Under the pieces are notes generated by a model. That model did not search any database. It was given only the letters and a program-made list of their open reading frames with translations, and was not told the DNA's origin. Shown one piece after another: positions 30,558-39,392 of a DNA stretch of 46,179 nucleotides; position 1 is the first letter of the stretch, and every line of letters starts with the position of its first letter. The stretch is from positions 1-46,179 of the IMG/VR virus record IMGVR_UViG_3300038468_000020. The stretch is one strand, 5' to 3'. Origin of the DNA: a virus. The position numbers and the translations under genes were made by a program.

Positions 30558-30961
30558 TCCGGGCGGTCGAGGCCCGGGAGCTACTGGACCGCCCGATGTG
30601 TCACGTTTGCACCGACAACAACAAGCGCCGCCGAGGCTGCCGCATCCAAGGCCGCAGCATCAAGCGCGAGTCGGCCCCCGTGCGCTGGTGCTCACCGGCG
30701 TTGCAGGCCAAGGCCGACGAGCTTAGCGAGTGTCCGACAAGCTATCTCGCACGCGAGGCGCCGTGGGTCTGGGATGCGATTGAGGCGTCAACGATGGTGG
30801 AACGGATGGGCCCTGACGCCTGGGCGTCGGCGCCGCGTGCCCTTCGTACCGCGGCGCGCATCTATTCGTCCGAGATGGAGCGCGCTCGCCAGATCAACGA
30901 GAAGCGCAAGCGCAGCAAGGCCGCGAGCGAATACGGCCAAAGGGCGGTGAGCCGTGGTTGA
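30084..30961 (+). CDS. Tail assembly chaperone GT by -1 frameshift
   Basis: The zero frame (30084-30554) joins the -1 frame (30554-30961) at A AAA AAC, giving a 292-residue fusion. The frame after the shift opens LIRAVEARELLDRP and continues 135 residues with a cysteine/histidine patch (MCHVCTDNN, then GCRIQ and RWCSP), a helix and a basic tail that ends 4 bp inside the tape measure gene. A frame starting independently at 30452 has no ribosome site and reads as shadow before the slip. The T part would hold the tape measure while G drives assembly, as in lambda. Confidence 0.85.
30548..30594 (+). promoter_or_regulatory. -1 ribosomal frameshift signal
   Basis: The heptamer A AAA AAC (30548-30554) is in the correct phase (codons GTA AAA AAC). 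After a 6-base spacer comes a perfect 8-bp stem, GGGCGGTC (30561-30568) with GACCGCCC (30587-30594), and an 18-base loop. A smaller stem CCGGGC/GCCCGG competes in the same region. The zero-frame stop follows the heptamer at once, as usual in such signals. Confidence 0.9.
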
Positions 30962-32603
30962 TCAGATTGTTGGCGAAGTCAAGCTCAAGGCCGACACCAA
31001 GGACGCGGAGGCTGGGGCCAAGCGGGTTCAGGAGTCGTTCACGGGCGCGATGATCAAGTCGCAACTCGCGACTCAGGCACTCAGCAAGGCCGTTGACCTT
31101 CTGGTTTCCGGCATCACCTCAACGTTCAAGGCCGCCGAGGAATACCGAGTCGGCGTCGAGAAGTTGACCCGGGCGCTGTCGTCCGCTGGCCACGACGCCA
31201 AGTATTGGGTCGACATTCTTGAACAGGAATCGTCGGCGCTACAGAAGCGCGCCGGGATCTCGGACGACACGATCCGCGATCTCCAGACGATGGCGACCAA
31301 CCTCGGGGTGATGCCGTCCGAGATGGAAAAGTATATCGAGGCTGCGATTCGGATGTCGCGGGCCACAGGGCGCGACTTGAACGGCAGCCTGGAGTCCTTG
31401 ATCAAGCTCGAGACCGGCGTCGTTGACCGCACCCTCAAGGTGATCCCGGAGATCGACAATCTCACCAAGGCGCAGCTACTCAACGGCGACGCCGTCAACG
31501 TCATCAACGAGAGGTGGGACGAGTTCCTCGACGTGAGCGATACCGTGTCTGGCGGGCTCACGACGCTGCGGCTGAGCTACGAGGATTTGCTTGAAACGAT
31601 TGGCAAGAATATCTCCGACGACGGTACTGTGATCTGGGCTCTTAGCAAGGCCAATAGTTTGCTGGAGACAATTGACAAGTATATGGGTCAACACGCCAAG
31701 TGGGCCCGGTTCCGCGATGAGTGGGCGCCGGCAGAAGAAGAGACAGGCGGCGGCGGCAAGATCGTTGGGACCCATACCGTCACCGAGGAGATCAGTAGGG
31801 CCACTAGAAAGAGCGCGAAGAAGTCGGGCAAGAGCAAGCAGGCTCCGCTCCGTGACCTCGGCGGCGGCGGTGGTATCGATGAAGGCGTTATCATGCTCGG
31901 AGGTCTACCTTACGATCCCGTGTCGGGGCAATTTCTCCCGCCGGAACCGCCCGACCCGGCCAAGATCAAGGCCGCGGTCGACCAATACCAAGACGACATC
32001 TTCGCGTCGATCGAAGTGCGTCGCGAAAAGCACAGTCAGCGCATGGCTGAGTTCGCCGACAAGGATCTGGCCTACGCCATCGCCAAAGACGAGGAGCGGG
32101 CGGCGAATTACCAGTGGATGACCGATACCATGATGGGCGCAGCAGAGAGCTTCACCAATGCCGGGGTCGGGCTTCTGATGGATCTTGCGGGTGCGAGCGG
32201 TGAGCAACAAGCGATCATCCTTAAGCAGTTCTTGTCGAGCACAGGCGAGCAACTGATCGGAATGGGCATCCGCGATTCATTCGCGGCTACATCCGAGCTG
32301 ATCGGCTCCTACGGCATGAGCCCTAAAGGGTGGGCCTTGCTCGCCATGGCCGGTGCCGAGATTGCGGGCGGTGCCGCAATGATGGGGGGGTCGACGGCGA
32401 TCTCTGTGCCGTCCGGCGGCGGCGGCGGCGGCGGGACTGGCGCCGTGGCGTCGGGCGGCGGTTCGAGCGCCGCCGGCAACCTGGGCCAGATGGGCGGGGA
32501 TCGGATGAGCAACACGACGGTCATTATCTATGGCGAACCCAGCGCCAGGCTCGGTGTCATCGTTCGCGACTCGGTCGCGCTTGCCGCCAATCGAGGGGTA
32601 TAG
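30954..32603 (+). CDS. Tail tape measure protein
   Basis: A 549-residue, mainly helical protein directly after the chaperone pair. It starts with GTG 30954 (MVDQIVGEVKLKADTKD), a typical TMP opening. The N-terminal 230 residues are long helices (IEAAIRMSRATGRDLNG), a hydrophobic region follows near 420-470 (MGIRDSFAATSELIGSY, then ALLAMAGAEIAGGAAMM), and a glycine-rich stretch leads to the C-terminus. At about 0.15 nm per residue, it predicts a tail near 80 nm (an estimate from the rule, not a measurement). It sets tail length and reaches the membrane at infection. Confidence 0.88.
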   Translation: MVDQIVGEVKLKADTKDAEAGAKRVQESFTGAMIKSQLATQALSKAVDLLVSGITSTFKAAEEYRVGVEKLTRALSSAGHDAKYWVDILEQESSALQKRAGISDDTIRDLQTMATNLGVMPSEMEKYIEAAIRMSRATGRDLNGSLESLIKLETGVVDRTLKVIPEIDNLTKAQLLNGDAVNVINERWDEFLDVSDTVSGGLTTLRLSYEDLLETIGKNISDDGTVIWALSKANSLLETIDKYMGQHAKWARFRDEWAPAEEETGGGGKIVGTHTVTEEISRATRKSAKKSGKSKQAPLRDLGGGGGIDEGVIMLGGLPYDPVSGQFLPPEPPDPAKIKAAVDQYQDDIFASIEVRREKHSQRMAEFADKDLAYAIAKDEERAANYQWMTDTMMGAAESFTNAGVGLLMDLAGASGEQQAIILKQFLSSTGEQLIGMGIRDSFAATSELIGSYGMSPKGWALLAMAGAEIAGGAAMMGGSTAISVPSGGGGGGGTGAVASGGGSSAAGNLGQMGGDRMSNTTVIIYGEPSARLGVIVRDSVALAANRGV

Positions 32604-32604
32604 C

Positions 32605-33711
32605 GTGTCGATCCCTATCCCAAAAATCCTACCGGCGTTCACGCTCGATTCGGCCCTGACGCTCAAGCTCGCGATCGACGGCGTAGGCGCCTTCGATGTC
32701 ACAGTCACGGTCACGATTCCGGCCGGGACCTATTTTATGCGCTGGGACGCTCAATCGGATGACTTCCTGCGCGTGCTACACTTGGCTTGTTACACCGCGC
32801 TCGATGCCTGTGCGGTTGTGGCGTACAACGGGGCCGACAACGACGGGAAGCCGATGTTTGGGATCGATGCCAATCATAAGGTCACGATCACGATCGGCGG
32901 CGGACTCGACATGCGCTTCGACTGGACGCTCAATGACGGCGCGACCGTCGCTGGGATTTTGGGGTTCGACGCCACCGCCAACCTGGAGGTGACGGCCGGC
33001 GAGACCGAGACCGCCAATTGGCAGCACGCCTATGGCTGGTACGCGAGCGCCGAGGGGCAATACACGGGCGGCGTCGTCGAGGACACGGAGACCGCGCACG
33101 TCGCCCAGGCGCGCGCGATCGGCGGCGAAGTTGTGACCCAATACCTCGCCAGCATCTATGACAACCACCTGTCACTGCGCTGGCTCGAGCGGCTTGATAC
33201 CTTCTCGCGAGGCGTCGGCTACACGACGGCGCCCGTTGACCCCTACGAGCGCAACCGCGGGATCGAGTGTCTGTGGCGCGCCATCCGCGACGGCTCGCGC
33301 TTCTGCGTCTACCTAGACAGCATCCTCGACACGACCAAAGCCGAAGAGATTGGGGCTTATGATTTCACGGGCTCGCTGACGGTTCTGACTGACGCGGCCA
33401 AGGGGTGGGGCGTGGATCCGCAAGAGCACGTGGGCAAGCTCCTTTTTATTGACGAGTGGGGGGACGTCGCAAGCGGGAGCGCCCCCCAGCGGTTCTATGT
33501 GTCGAGCAATACGGCAACTACGCTCACGGCGCCGAACTCGCTCAACAACACGCCGCTGTCGGGGCTCGGTGATTCGACCTACCACATTTTCGATCAGCGA
33601 TACGCAACCTACGTGCTCGATCTCGCGAAGATGCGGACGTTCGCGCCGAACGAGATCCCCGATATCGACAAGTATGAGATCGACTTGCCGTTGTTGAGGT
33701 ATGTCCCGTGA
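32605..33711 (+). CDS. Tail tip protein, distal-tail-like
   Basis: A 368-residue beta-rich protein, first gene after the tape measure. It starts at GTG 32605 with GAGGGG upstream. The N-terminal 130 residues form a beta domain that includes GIDANHKVTITIGGGLDMRF; the C-terminal portion has a second beta domain inserted (about 250-330) and ends KYEIDLPLLRYVP. Position and length suit a distal tail (Dit)-type or baseplate wedge protein that joins the tube to the hub. Identification is by order, not by motif. Confidence 0.62.
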   Translation: MSIPIPKILPAFTLDSALTLKLAIDGVGAFDVTVTVTIPAGTYFMRWDAQSDDFLRVLHLACYTALDACAVVAYNGADNDGKPMFGIDANHKVTITIGGGLDMRFDWTLNDGATVAGILGFDATANLEVTAGETETANWQHAYGWYASAEGQYTGGVVEDTETAHVAQARAIGGEVVTQYLASIYDNHLSLRWLERLDTFSRGVGYTTAPVDPYERNRGIECLWRAIRDGSRFCVYLDSILDTTKAEEIGAYDFTGSLTVLTDAAKGWGVDPQEHVGKLLFIDEWGDVASGSAPQRFYVSSNTATTLTAPNSLNNTPLSGLGDSTYHIFDQRYATYVLDLAKMRTFAPNEIPDIDKYEIDLPLLRYVP

Positions 33712-36575
33712 CGGTCCAAGGAGAACTGGACGGCGATGCTCAGTCGCTTGAGTATATCGCTTGTATCGAAGGCATCGGCTGGCCGGGCGACATTCACGAC
33801 TTGACTGCGGCCTGGCAGGGGACCGTGATCGCCACAGCAGACCAGGCGGGCACGCTGGCCACGGTGCTCGGCTGCACCGTGGTCGGCGGACTCATGCCGC
33901 CCGCTGCTTTCTCGGACTCGATCGACCCGGTGACGATGGATTTTTCGTTAGGCGCCGTCGACTTTGACGTGGTGAATGTCGGCGGTTGGCTCGACACTAC
34001 AATTACGCCGCGCAAAAACACTGAACAGGCCGGGGCCGAGGGGACCGGCGAGCTGATGGTGGACCTGCTCTATCAGACCACGACGGTCTATATCCAGTGG
34101 GTCAACCCCGGCGGTATAGTTGACACCTTCGACGAGGGTGACGTCGCGTGGGTAGGCGGAAGAGAGGCGATTTTGCTTGGAGCTAAAACGGCGTCCGCGC
34201 CTGGCTGGCGCTACGCCGGATGCACCCGTGGTTATGTGGGCACGCCGCGCGGCACATGGGATCCGAGAGCGAGCTGGATTGGGCAACGGGCATTTAAAAT
34301 TGGGACCGCCTGCTATCCGTTCTGTCAATTCTGGCGTGGTCGACGTGTCGCCATCTTCGCGCACGTGGCCGGGGAGGTGCGCGGGAATTGTGTGCCGGTG
34401 TTTATGGGCCGTTTGACCAACATGAAGCGCGTCGGTTATGGGACTGTCTGGAGTTTCGGCGCGACGGCAGACACGTTTCTCGGGCACCGGCGGACGCACG
34501 AATCACCGCAATACGTGTCAGGCGGATCGATGAGCGGCAGAACGACTCAAACCTTCATACCGCTCGAAAGATCCGAGGAGTCAAGAAACGACGGCGTTGA
34601 CGCCTACAGCATCTATTATGCCTACCGCTATCGCACTGTCCCGGGGGGCGCCGCGCTGCCGGGCGTGACGGAATACGCCCCACAGGCTGAGATCGGCTCG
34701 GCCAACTGGCCCGAGACCGGAGAGCAAATCGGCGCAACCAGTTTATACTTGGCTCAGACACTTGCCAAAATCGGAGACGCCTTCATCCGGCTCATAGCGA
34801 AATGCCCGGATGCTGGCGCGCTGGTTTCCGGGTATGGGAGTGTCTGGTGGTTTTACGTCTCATATTTTTTTATTGGGGAGACCGCAGAACAATCGCTTTT
34901 GGCTTCCGGGGACACCATATTCAAACCCGGGGATAGGGTCCGGCTGTTGCTGGATAACTACCTAGATGAAGCCGGCCCCAACCGATTTACGGTCAACGGC
35001 ACGGTGCGCTACAACGTTGTTGACGTCGCTTTGATTTGGATGACCTCTTGCGATTCGGAGTTCTACCGTGGCGATGCTGCGGCTGGTGGCGATGCGGACG
35101 AAGTCAACTTCACGGCCCCGGGCTGGGACGTCAACCAATGGGTTGGGTACGCGCTTCACTGTGTTGAAGGCAACAACAAGGGGCAGGCCAGAGTCATCAT
35201 CTCGAACGACGCCGACACCATCCGGGTGGATTCCGCATGGTCTTCGGCGGTGCATGTCGGCAATGAGTATCAGATCCGAAACTCGATCTATGACGTCTTG
35301 CCTTGGGGCTGGGGCCTGCAATTTCACAACGCCGACGTCGACATTGAGGCGTGGGAGGATCTGCGAGACCGTTATCTGGCTAGCGCCGAGGTTGGCCGCT
35401 TCGCTGTCGGCACCGAGCCCAACACCGACTACTGGGATCTGATCACCGAAAACATCTTTCGCCCCTACGGCATCATGCCCTACGTCGACCGGGCGACGGG
35501 GAAGCTAAAACCCAAGTTCATTTTCTCGCTGACCGTTGACGCAGCCTTTGAGACGTTGGTCGCGGTGACCGATACTGATCTCTTGCCTGGTTCGTTCGAG
35601 TCGATCAACCTCTCGCCGCGGGCGCCCGTGACCAGAATCAGGATCGCAACGCGGAAATCCTCAGTCATCGCAGTGGCGCCCGGGGCCGGGAAATGGGTTA
35701 TGGCCCCGGGCGGCGGCGGGTATTTTACGGGCGGGTATCATCTCGGGGAGGTCAACGACCCCACACCTGACGGAGATGGTGGGCACGTTCTGGAGATCGT
35801 GGCGGGAGACGCTGAGCTGCAATACGACGTCAACGAGCGCTCGGTACTCGACGTGACGGCGATGCTGAACGACAAGGATCATCTTGGAGCGATTGGCGCG
35901 ATGCAGATGGCCCGGCTTCGCGACCTCGTGAAGCCTTGCTATGAGTCGACGATCTACCTGCACAACCGGCTGATGCTCCAGGTTCAAGCGGGTTCGTTGC
36001 TTTCGATCACGTCGACCAAAACCGGAGTCAGAGACCCATTCACCAACGCGGTGGGGCTCGCGAGTGTCCCCGCGCGCGTGCTGTCGTCCCGGATCATAGT
36101 CGAGCCAGAGGGCAAGACTCTAATCGAGTGTCTGGTGCAGTTGCTTGACCCGATCGACTCGGCGCGGGTGGCGCCTGCCTGCGATGTCACAGGTAAGGGA
36201 TCGAAGGATGCCGATGAATACTTCATCGTCGATTGGGACAAGTACGTTGACAACCCTGTTGCGTACACCGTAACGGATTTCATGCTTTTTCGCCCCGGAG
36301 ATTTAATCGAGCTTCGCGATAAAACCGGGGCGCTCAAAGAGGGCCCGCTCACTGTCGCAAACTTTGGCAGCACACACAAGGCTGATCCTACAGACGCGAT
36401 AGATCCATGGATCTGGGTCCTGGAGGCGATTGCATCGGCAATCGTGGCCGGAGACTATTTGACGTTTTCTCCCTGGTCCGCTGCGTCTACCGCCAACATG
36501 GAGCTGTATTCGGCTTATTCCGACGCCGTTGATGAAGAGCTTGGAGCAGGTGATCCGCCGAAGGAATACCTATGA
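33708..36575 (+). CDS. Large tail hub/baseplate protein
   Basis: A 955-residue protein, the largest of the tail tip. GTG 33708 overlaps the upstream stop (GTGA). It contains several beta-rich segments, including SMDFSLGAVDF-like N-terminal strands, CTRGYVGTPRGTWDPRAS (about 165-180), a middle insertion with aromatic residues (GSVWWFYVSYFFIGE), and a C-terminal strand-rich region. Phages of this layout place the tail hub or fiber-bearing baseplate protein here. The locally AT-richer stretch from about 34,540 to 34,960 suggests domain exchange in the middle. Role inferred from size and order. Confidence 0.65.
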   Translation: MTVQGELDGDAQSLEYIACIEGIGWPGDIHDLTAAWQGTVIATADQAGTLATVLGCTVVGGLMPPAAFSDSIDPVTMDFSLGAVDFDVVNVGGWLDTTITPRKNTEQAGAEGTGELMVDLLYQTTTVYIQWVNPGGIVDTFDEGDVAWVGGREAILLGAKTASAPGWRYAGCTRGYVGTPRGTWDPRASWIGQRAFKIGTACYPFCQFWRGRRVAIFAHVAGEVRGNCVPVFMGRLTNMKRVGYGTVWSFGATADTFLGHRRTHESPQYVSGGSMSGRTTQTFIPLERSEESRNDGVDAYSIYYAYRYRTVPGGAALPGVTEYAPQAEIGSANWPETGEQIGATSLYLAQTLAKIGDAFIRLIAKCPDAGALVSGYGSVWWFYVSYFFIGETAEQSLLASGDTIFKPGDRVRLLLDNYLDEAGPNRFTVNGTVRYNVVDVALIWMTSCDSEFYRGDAAAGGDADEVNFTAPGWDVNQWVGYALHCVEGNNKGQARVIISNDADTIRVDSAWSSAVHVGNEYQIRNSIYDVLPWGWGLQFHNADVDIEAWEDLRDRYLASAEVGRFAVGTEPNTDYWDLITENIFRPYGIMPYVDRATGKLKPKFIFSLTVDAAFETLVAVTDTDLLPGSFESINLSPRAPVTRIRIATRKSSVIAVAPGAGKWVMAPGGGGYFTGGYHLGEVNDPTPDGDGGHVLEIVAGDAELQYDVNERSVLDVTAMLNDKDHLGAIGAMQMARLRDLVKPCYESTIYLHNRLMLQVQAGSLLSITSTKTGVRDPFTNAVGLASVPARVLSSRIIVEPEGKTLIECLVQLLDPIDSARVAPACDVTGKGSKDADEYFIVDWDKYVDNPVAYTVTDFMLFRPGDLIELRDKTGALKEGPLTVANFGSTHKADPTDAIDPWIWVLEAIASAIVAGDYLTFSPWSAASTANMELYSAYSDAVDEELGAGDPPKEYL

Positions 36576-37432
36576 CCTTGATGCGTGCTGCCACGATCCC
36601 AGCCGAGTTCATCCGGTTCGATACCAGGGTCACGGACGCAGATCAGTTTTTCAACGTACGCGACGCGCAGACGGCCAGAGAGAACCTCAACGTTTTGATC
36701 GCCCGTCGTCTGCGTCGGGTCTTGCTGTCCGTGCGGTTTCGCAGGACCGGGTATACCACGGCTGGGCAGTGGGTGTACGGCTATGGTGATCTTGGGTTGA
36801 CCACGGATTCTCCTGGGGCCTACTGGCTCGGCCCGTGGCGGCTTTGGGTGCCGCCATTCTGCAAGGCCCTGAGGATCCGTTTGCTGGCCGCAAGCGACAA
36901 CGCAGGCGGGGACATCCTTGTCTATCCAGCCTTGCGCGGCATCAATGGCGGGTTGGAGATATACCCAAGCACCAACTACCGCTTAACCGTAACAGGGACA
37001 GTGCCGGCCGAGTACGAGCTGGATTTTCCGCTTCCGGCATCATATAGCGGCTGTTCGCATTGGGTGGACCTGATGTTTGCATATTCCTGCGAGGCATACG
37101 GCGCGGACGAGAAGGGGGGCGCCCATCAAGTGGTAGCCTGGGCGGAAGATCGGGCCGTGGTCGCAACGGCGGCAATCAGTGGTGGGGTGTCGTCCCTGCT
37201 TTACTTTGTGAGCCCTGCGGCTACAATCAATCCCCAGCGAATCGTGCGTAAGGACACGCTGACTGTGGACGGATCGACGTACTACCGGGCGCATGTTGCG
37301 ACGCCTTGGAACGTCATGCCGCAGCCGGGCGACACCTTCGACTCCAGGGCGCTGGCCGCATTCGTCCCGACCAGCCTCACCGTTATTCCGGTGGCGATTA
37401 CTGATTTCGGCACTGTCGCGGGGCTCACCTAA
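36572..37432 (+). CDS. Tail tip/receptor-binding candidate 1
   Basis: A 286-residue beta-rich protein with many aromatic residues (WVYGYGDLGL, YWLGPWRLWVPPF). The start ATG 36572 overlaps the hub stop. The aromatic pattern and terminal position fit a tail-tip or adhesin subunit contacting the host surface. It shows no catalytic motif. It ends sharing one base with the next ATG (TAATG). Confidence 0.57.
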   Translation: MTLMRAATIPAEFIRFDTRVTDADQFFNVRDAQTARENLNVLIARRLRRVLLSVRFRRTGYTTAGQWVYGYGDLGLTTDSPGAYWLGPWRLWVPPFCKALRIRLLAASDNAGGDILVYPALRGINGGLEIYPSTNYRLTVTGTVPAEYELDFPLPASYSGCSHWVDLMFAYSCEAYGADEKGGAHQVVAWAEDRAVVATAAISGGVSSLLYFVSPAATINPQRIVRKDTLTVDGSTYYRAHVATPWNVMPQPGDTFDSRALAAFVPTSLTVIPVAITDFGTVAGLT

Positions 37433-38106
37433 TGGCTAGGATCACTAATCCGAAAGGTCGAGTCGTCCCGGAAATACCGAAGGCTGTCCAGGCCGGCAAT
37501 CCGCACACGAGCGCACTCGATATCGGTCTATCACGCGACGTGATCACGACCTGGTACGAGAGTATACGGCAACCGTGCTGCTTCCCATTCCCCAACCCCG
37601 ACACAGCGCCATCGGTCGACATCGTCAGCAGCTTCACCGACTACACCTTTGCGTTTAAAGATGGCACGTGGGACGACCCATACAATCAGCCGTGGGTTGT
37701 GGGCGACGACGCGGACACTGTCCACGTCCATCTGGCACTCGTGACGGCAACCCCACTAGGTGGACTCACTATCAGGGCCGAGTCGGTAACGCTCATTGCG
37801 GCGGTTTCGACTGTCATCGGCGCCATGAAGCCCGTCCCATGGGGGAATCCCGAGAGGATCCCAACAGGCCCATGGTGGCAGGCAGTCGACGACCCACTGA
37901 ATTATGATGGGAACTATTTGCTTCGCGTTGATCTTGAGATTCACGATCCAGATCTCACGCCCGGCGGCGGCGAGGTGGCGTTGGTTTTCAAAGCACAATG
38001 GCGGCCGACAGGGGAAACCGTAAGCAACGCCGAGCAGGTAAACTGCAATCTCAAAATTTTTCAGGCGAGCGTTTGGAATGAGATCCGCGATCTGGGGGAC
38101 TACTGA
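37432..38106 (+). CDS. Tail tip/receptor-binding candidate 2
   Basis: A 224-residue, beta-rich, proline-containing protein (YESIRQPCCFPFPNPDTAPS, WDDPYNQPWVVGDD). It begins with the ATG overlapping the preceding stop and ends in TGATG overlap with the next. It lies late in the tail block, where host-range proteins usually are. The asparagine/threonine-rich strands fit such a protein but no family is identified. Confidence 0.55.
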   Translation: MARITNPKGRVVPEIPKAVQAGNPHTSALDIGLSRDVITTWYESIRQPCCFPFPNPDTAPSVDIVSSFTDYTFAFKDGTWDDPYNQPWVVGDDADTVHVHLALVTATPLGGLTIRAESVTLIAAVSTVIGAMKPVPWGNPERIPTGPWWQAVDDPLNYDGNYLLRVDLEIHDPDLTPGGGEVALVFKAQWRPTGETVSNAEQVNCNLKIFQASVWNEIRDLGDY

Positions 38107-38618
38107 TGGCTGCTCGTAACCCCACCGAGTTCACGACCTGGTTTAATGAAGAGGCGATGCTCCCCCGAGATCCGATCGTCGAAACGGTTCCCGATCAAAT
38201 TTTATCCGGCATGGAGGAGATCCTTGACAACCGCCAGCTCGTGGCCGGCGGGATGTTCTGGCCTATCCGCACGGACCAGACAGGGGTATGGGCAGCGGGG
38301 ATGGAGGTGGATCGCTATTACCTTGAAGCGCCGGACCTCTGCGGCGTGGATGATGCGGCGGGGGCGGTCACGTTCAACGTGTCTGCTCGAGTTTGGGTGG
38401 ATGTCGGGGTGACAGGGGAGATCCGGGTTCAGACGTTGGTCGGCGCCGGCTCAGTGGCGCACGTCTTCAACAACGTCGCCCCGGCCTGGATCCCTCTCCT
38501 CGCGCTGACGGCAGTAGGCGACGGAGCGGATGAGACCATTCAAGTTGACTTGCGGACCAACGCCGGCCAGGATTACGCCTGGATTGACGGCATTTTTATT
38601 TACATGCTGCACCAATGA
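38106..38618 (+). CDS. Tail tip/receptor-binding candidate 3
   Basis: A 170-residue beta-sandwich-like protein (FNVSARVWVDVGVTGEIRVQ, then LLALTAVGDGADETIQVDLR). The last gene of the structural run, co-translated with its neighbours. Small jelly-roll proteins at this site often trimerise at the tail tip and bind the receptor. No other evidence of function. The terminator-like and promoter elements that follow mark the end of the late block. Confidence 0.55.
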   Translation: MAARNPTEFTTWFNEEAMLPRDPIVETVPDQILSGMEEILDNRQLVAGGMFWPIRTDQTGVWAAGMEVDRYYLEAPDLCGVDDAAGAVTFNVSARVWVDVGVTGEIRVQTLVGAGSVAHVFNNVAPAWIPLLALTAVGDGADETIQVDLRTNAGQDYAWIDGIFIYMLHQ

Positions 38619-38742
38619 CGCGCAAAAAACAGGGCGCCAAATAGCACGCCGAAAAACCCTGTTGACTCTCGCTGTCGGTCTGTAGTACAAGACGCGCAAC
38701 CACTATCGCTGATCTTGTGAGATCGGCAATGGAGAGAAGAAG
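38619..38742. other. Intergenic region between tail and HTH genes
   Basis: It holds an inverted repeat AACAGGG (38628-38634) with CCCTGTT (38657-38663), the promoter described separately, and, downstream of it, a palindrome CTGATCT-tgtg-AGATCGG (38709-38726). The first could end the tail transcript. The second lies in the leader of the HTH gene and looks like an operator for autoregulation. Confidence 0.6.
38662..38691 (+). promoter_or_regulatory. Possible promoter for HTH pair
   Basis: TTGACT (38662-38667) with TACAAG (38686-38691) at 18 bp; the alternative TAGTAC at 15 bp is worse. Four of six -10 and five of six -35 bases fit consensus. It is placed correctly to drive the two HTH genes and overlaps the right arm of the preceding inverted repeat. 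Confidence 0.5.
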
Positions 38743-39063
38743 ATGACAGAGAAGAAGCAGAAGCAAGCGAGCAAACCGCGCACCGCGACGAAATTGGCGT
38801 TTGCCGACAACATCGGACGCACGGCCCCGACGCCGGAGGAAATCGAGCGAGCGCGGGCGGTGCACGAGGAGCTGGTCGACGGCGACGCCGAGGGCAATCC
38901 GATCTATCCGACACGCGCTGTGTATATCGCCGCGTGCGATAAACGCGGGCTGTCGGTCCGAGCGATCGCCGAAGCGAGCGGGATCAACCTCGGCACCGTG
39001 CGGGCTGCGATCCTCAAAATCCATCCCGAGCGTCGCCGGCCGCGGCCGCCGAAGGCCGCGTGA
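38743..39063 (+). CDS. HTH regulator candidate
   Basis: A 106-residue protein. After a basic, disordered N-terminus (KKQKQASKPRTATK) there is a conserved-looking middle (IERARAVHEELVDGDAEGNP) and a good helix-turn-helix, LSVRAIAEASGINLGTVRAA (about 70-90), then a basic tail. It resembles small phage transcription regulators. A palindrome lies in its leader. The ribosome site GGAGAGAAGAAG is strong. It overlaps the following HTH gene as GTGA. Confidence 0.66.
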   Translation: MTEKKQKQASKPRTATKLAFADNIGRTAPTPEEIERARAVHEELVDGDAEGNPIYPTRAVYIAACDKRGLSVRAIAEASGINLGTVRAAILKIHPERRRPRPPKAA

Positions 39064-39272
39064 CCCTGCGGGAAATCAGAGAGATGAGCCGGCGCGCTGC
39101 CGATCGGGTAGCGCGCCGCGCCCTCGCGCTCGAGACTGTCGCCGCTGGCCGAGACGCCCGTGCGCTTGCCGCTCGGCTCGACTGCGGCGTCGACTCCGCG
39201 CGCCGCTGGTGCCGCCGGCTTGACGTGGCACTCGGCGATACGCGCGGTCGGCCGCGTCTACCAACCACGTAA
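39060..39272 (+). CDS. Small HTH DNA-binding protein
   Basis: A 70-residue, very basic protein from GTG 39060. Residues 28-55 (GRDARALAARLDCGVDSARR) form a helix-turn-helix of the MarR/resolvase-like sort, and the C-terminus GRPRLPTT is AT-hook-like. With its upstream neighbour it forms a two-gene regulatory unit closed by an intrinsic terminator. It could be a repressor, activator or nucleoid-type protein. No family recognised. Confidence 0.62.
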   Translation: MTLREIREMSRRAADRVARRALALETVAAGRDARALAARLDCGVDSARRWCRRLDVALGDTRGRPRLPTT

Positions 39273-39290
39273 GCGCCGCTTAACGGCGTC

Positions 39291-39320
39291 GAAAAAAAAC
39301 GCATGGCGTGCGTTTTTTTC
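39291..39320 (+). terminator. Intrinsic terminator, bidirectional in form
   Basis: Arm GAAAAAAAACGCA, loop TGGCG, arm TGCGTTTTTTTC. The A-run and T-run on either side of the ACGCA/TGCGT stem allow termination on both strands, although only the plus strand carries genes. It is the clearest intrinsic terminator in the window and separates the HTH pair from the promoter immediately after. Confidence 0.85.
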
Positions 39321-39348
39321 TTGACTCCCCCGGCGCCTGCGGTAAGAT
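39321..39348 (+). promoter_or_regulatory. Promoter after the terminator
   Basis: TTGACT (39321-39326), a 16-bp spacer and TAAGAT (39343-39348). It begins immediately after the terminator's T-run and about 45 bases before the next start, leaving room for a normal leader with the repeated GGATCCGGC-AGGA element. Likely drives the small genes and perhaps the recombination module. Confidence 0.68.
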
Positions 39349-39366
39349 GATCTCGTAATCAGGAGC

Positions 39367-39392
39367 TGGTTGGATCCGGCGAGGAGAAAAAA
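39367..39392 (+). repeat. Repeated translation-leader element, copy 1
   Basis: The sequence TTGGATCCGGCGAGGAGA directly precedes ATG 39393. The same unit occurs before 39620 and 39997 (copies listed). It contains the palindrome GGATCC and the ribosome site, so it may act as a shared translation-initiation cassette for three small genes. Confidence 0.7.

Noticed and set aside
38709-38726. Palindrome as a terminator
   Set aside because: Only a short stem without T-run, lying after a promoter and before a start codon; an operator is more likely.
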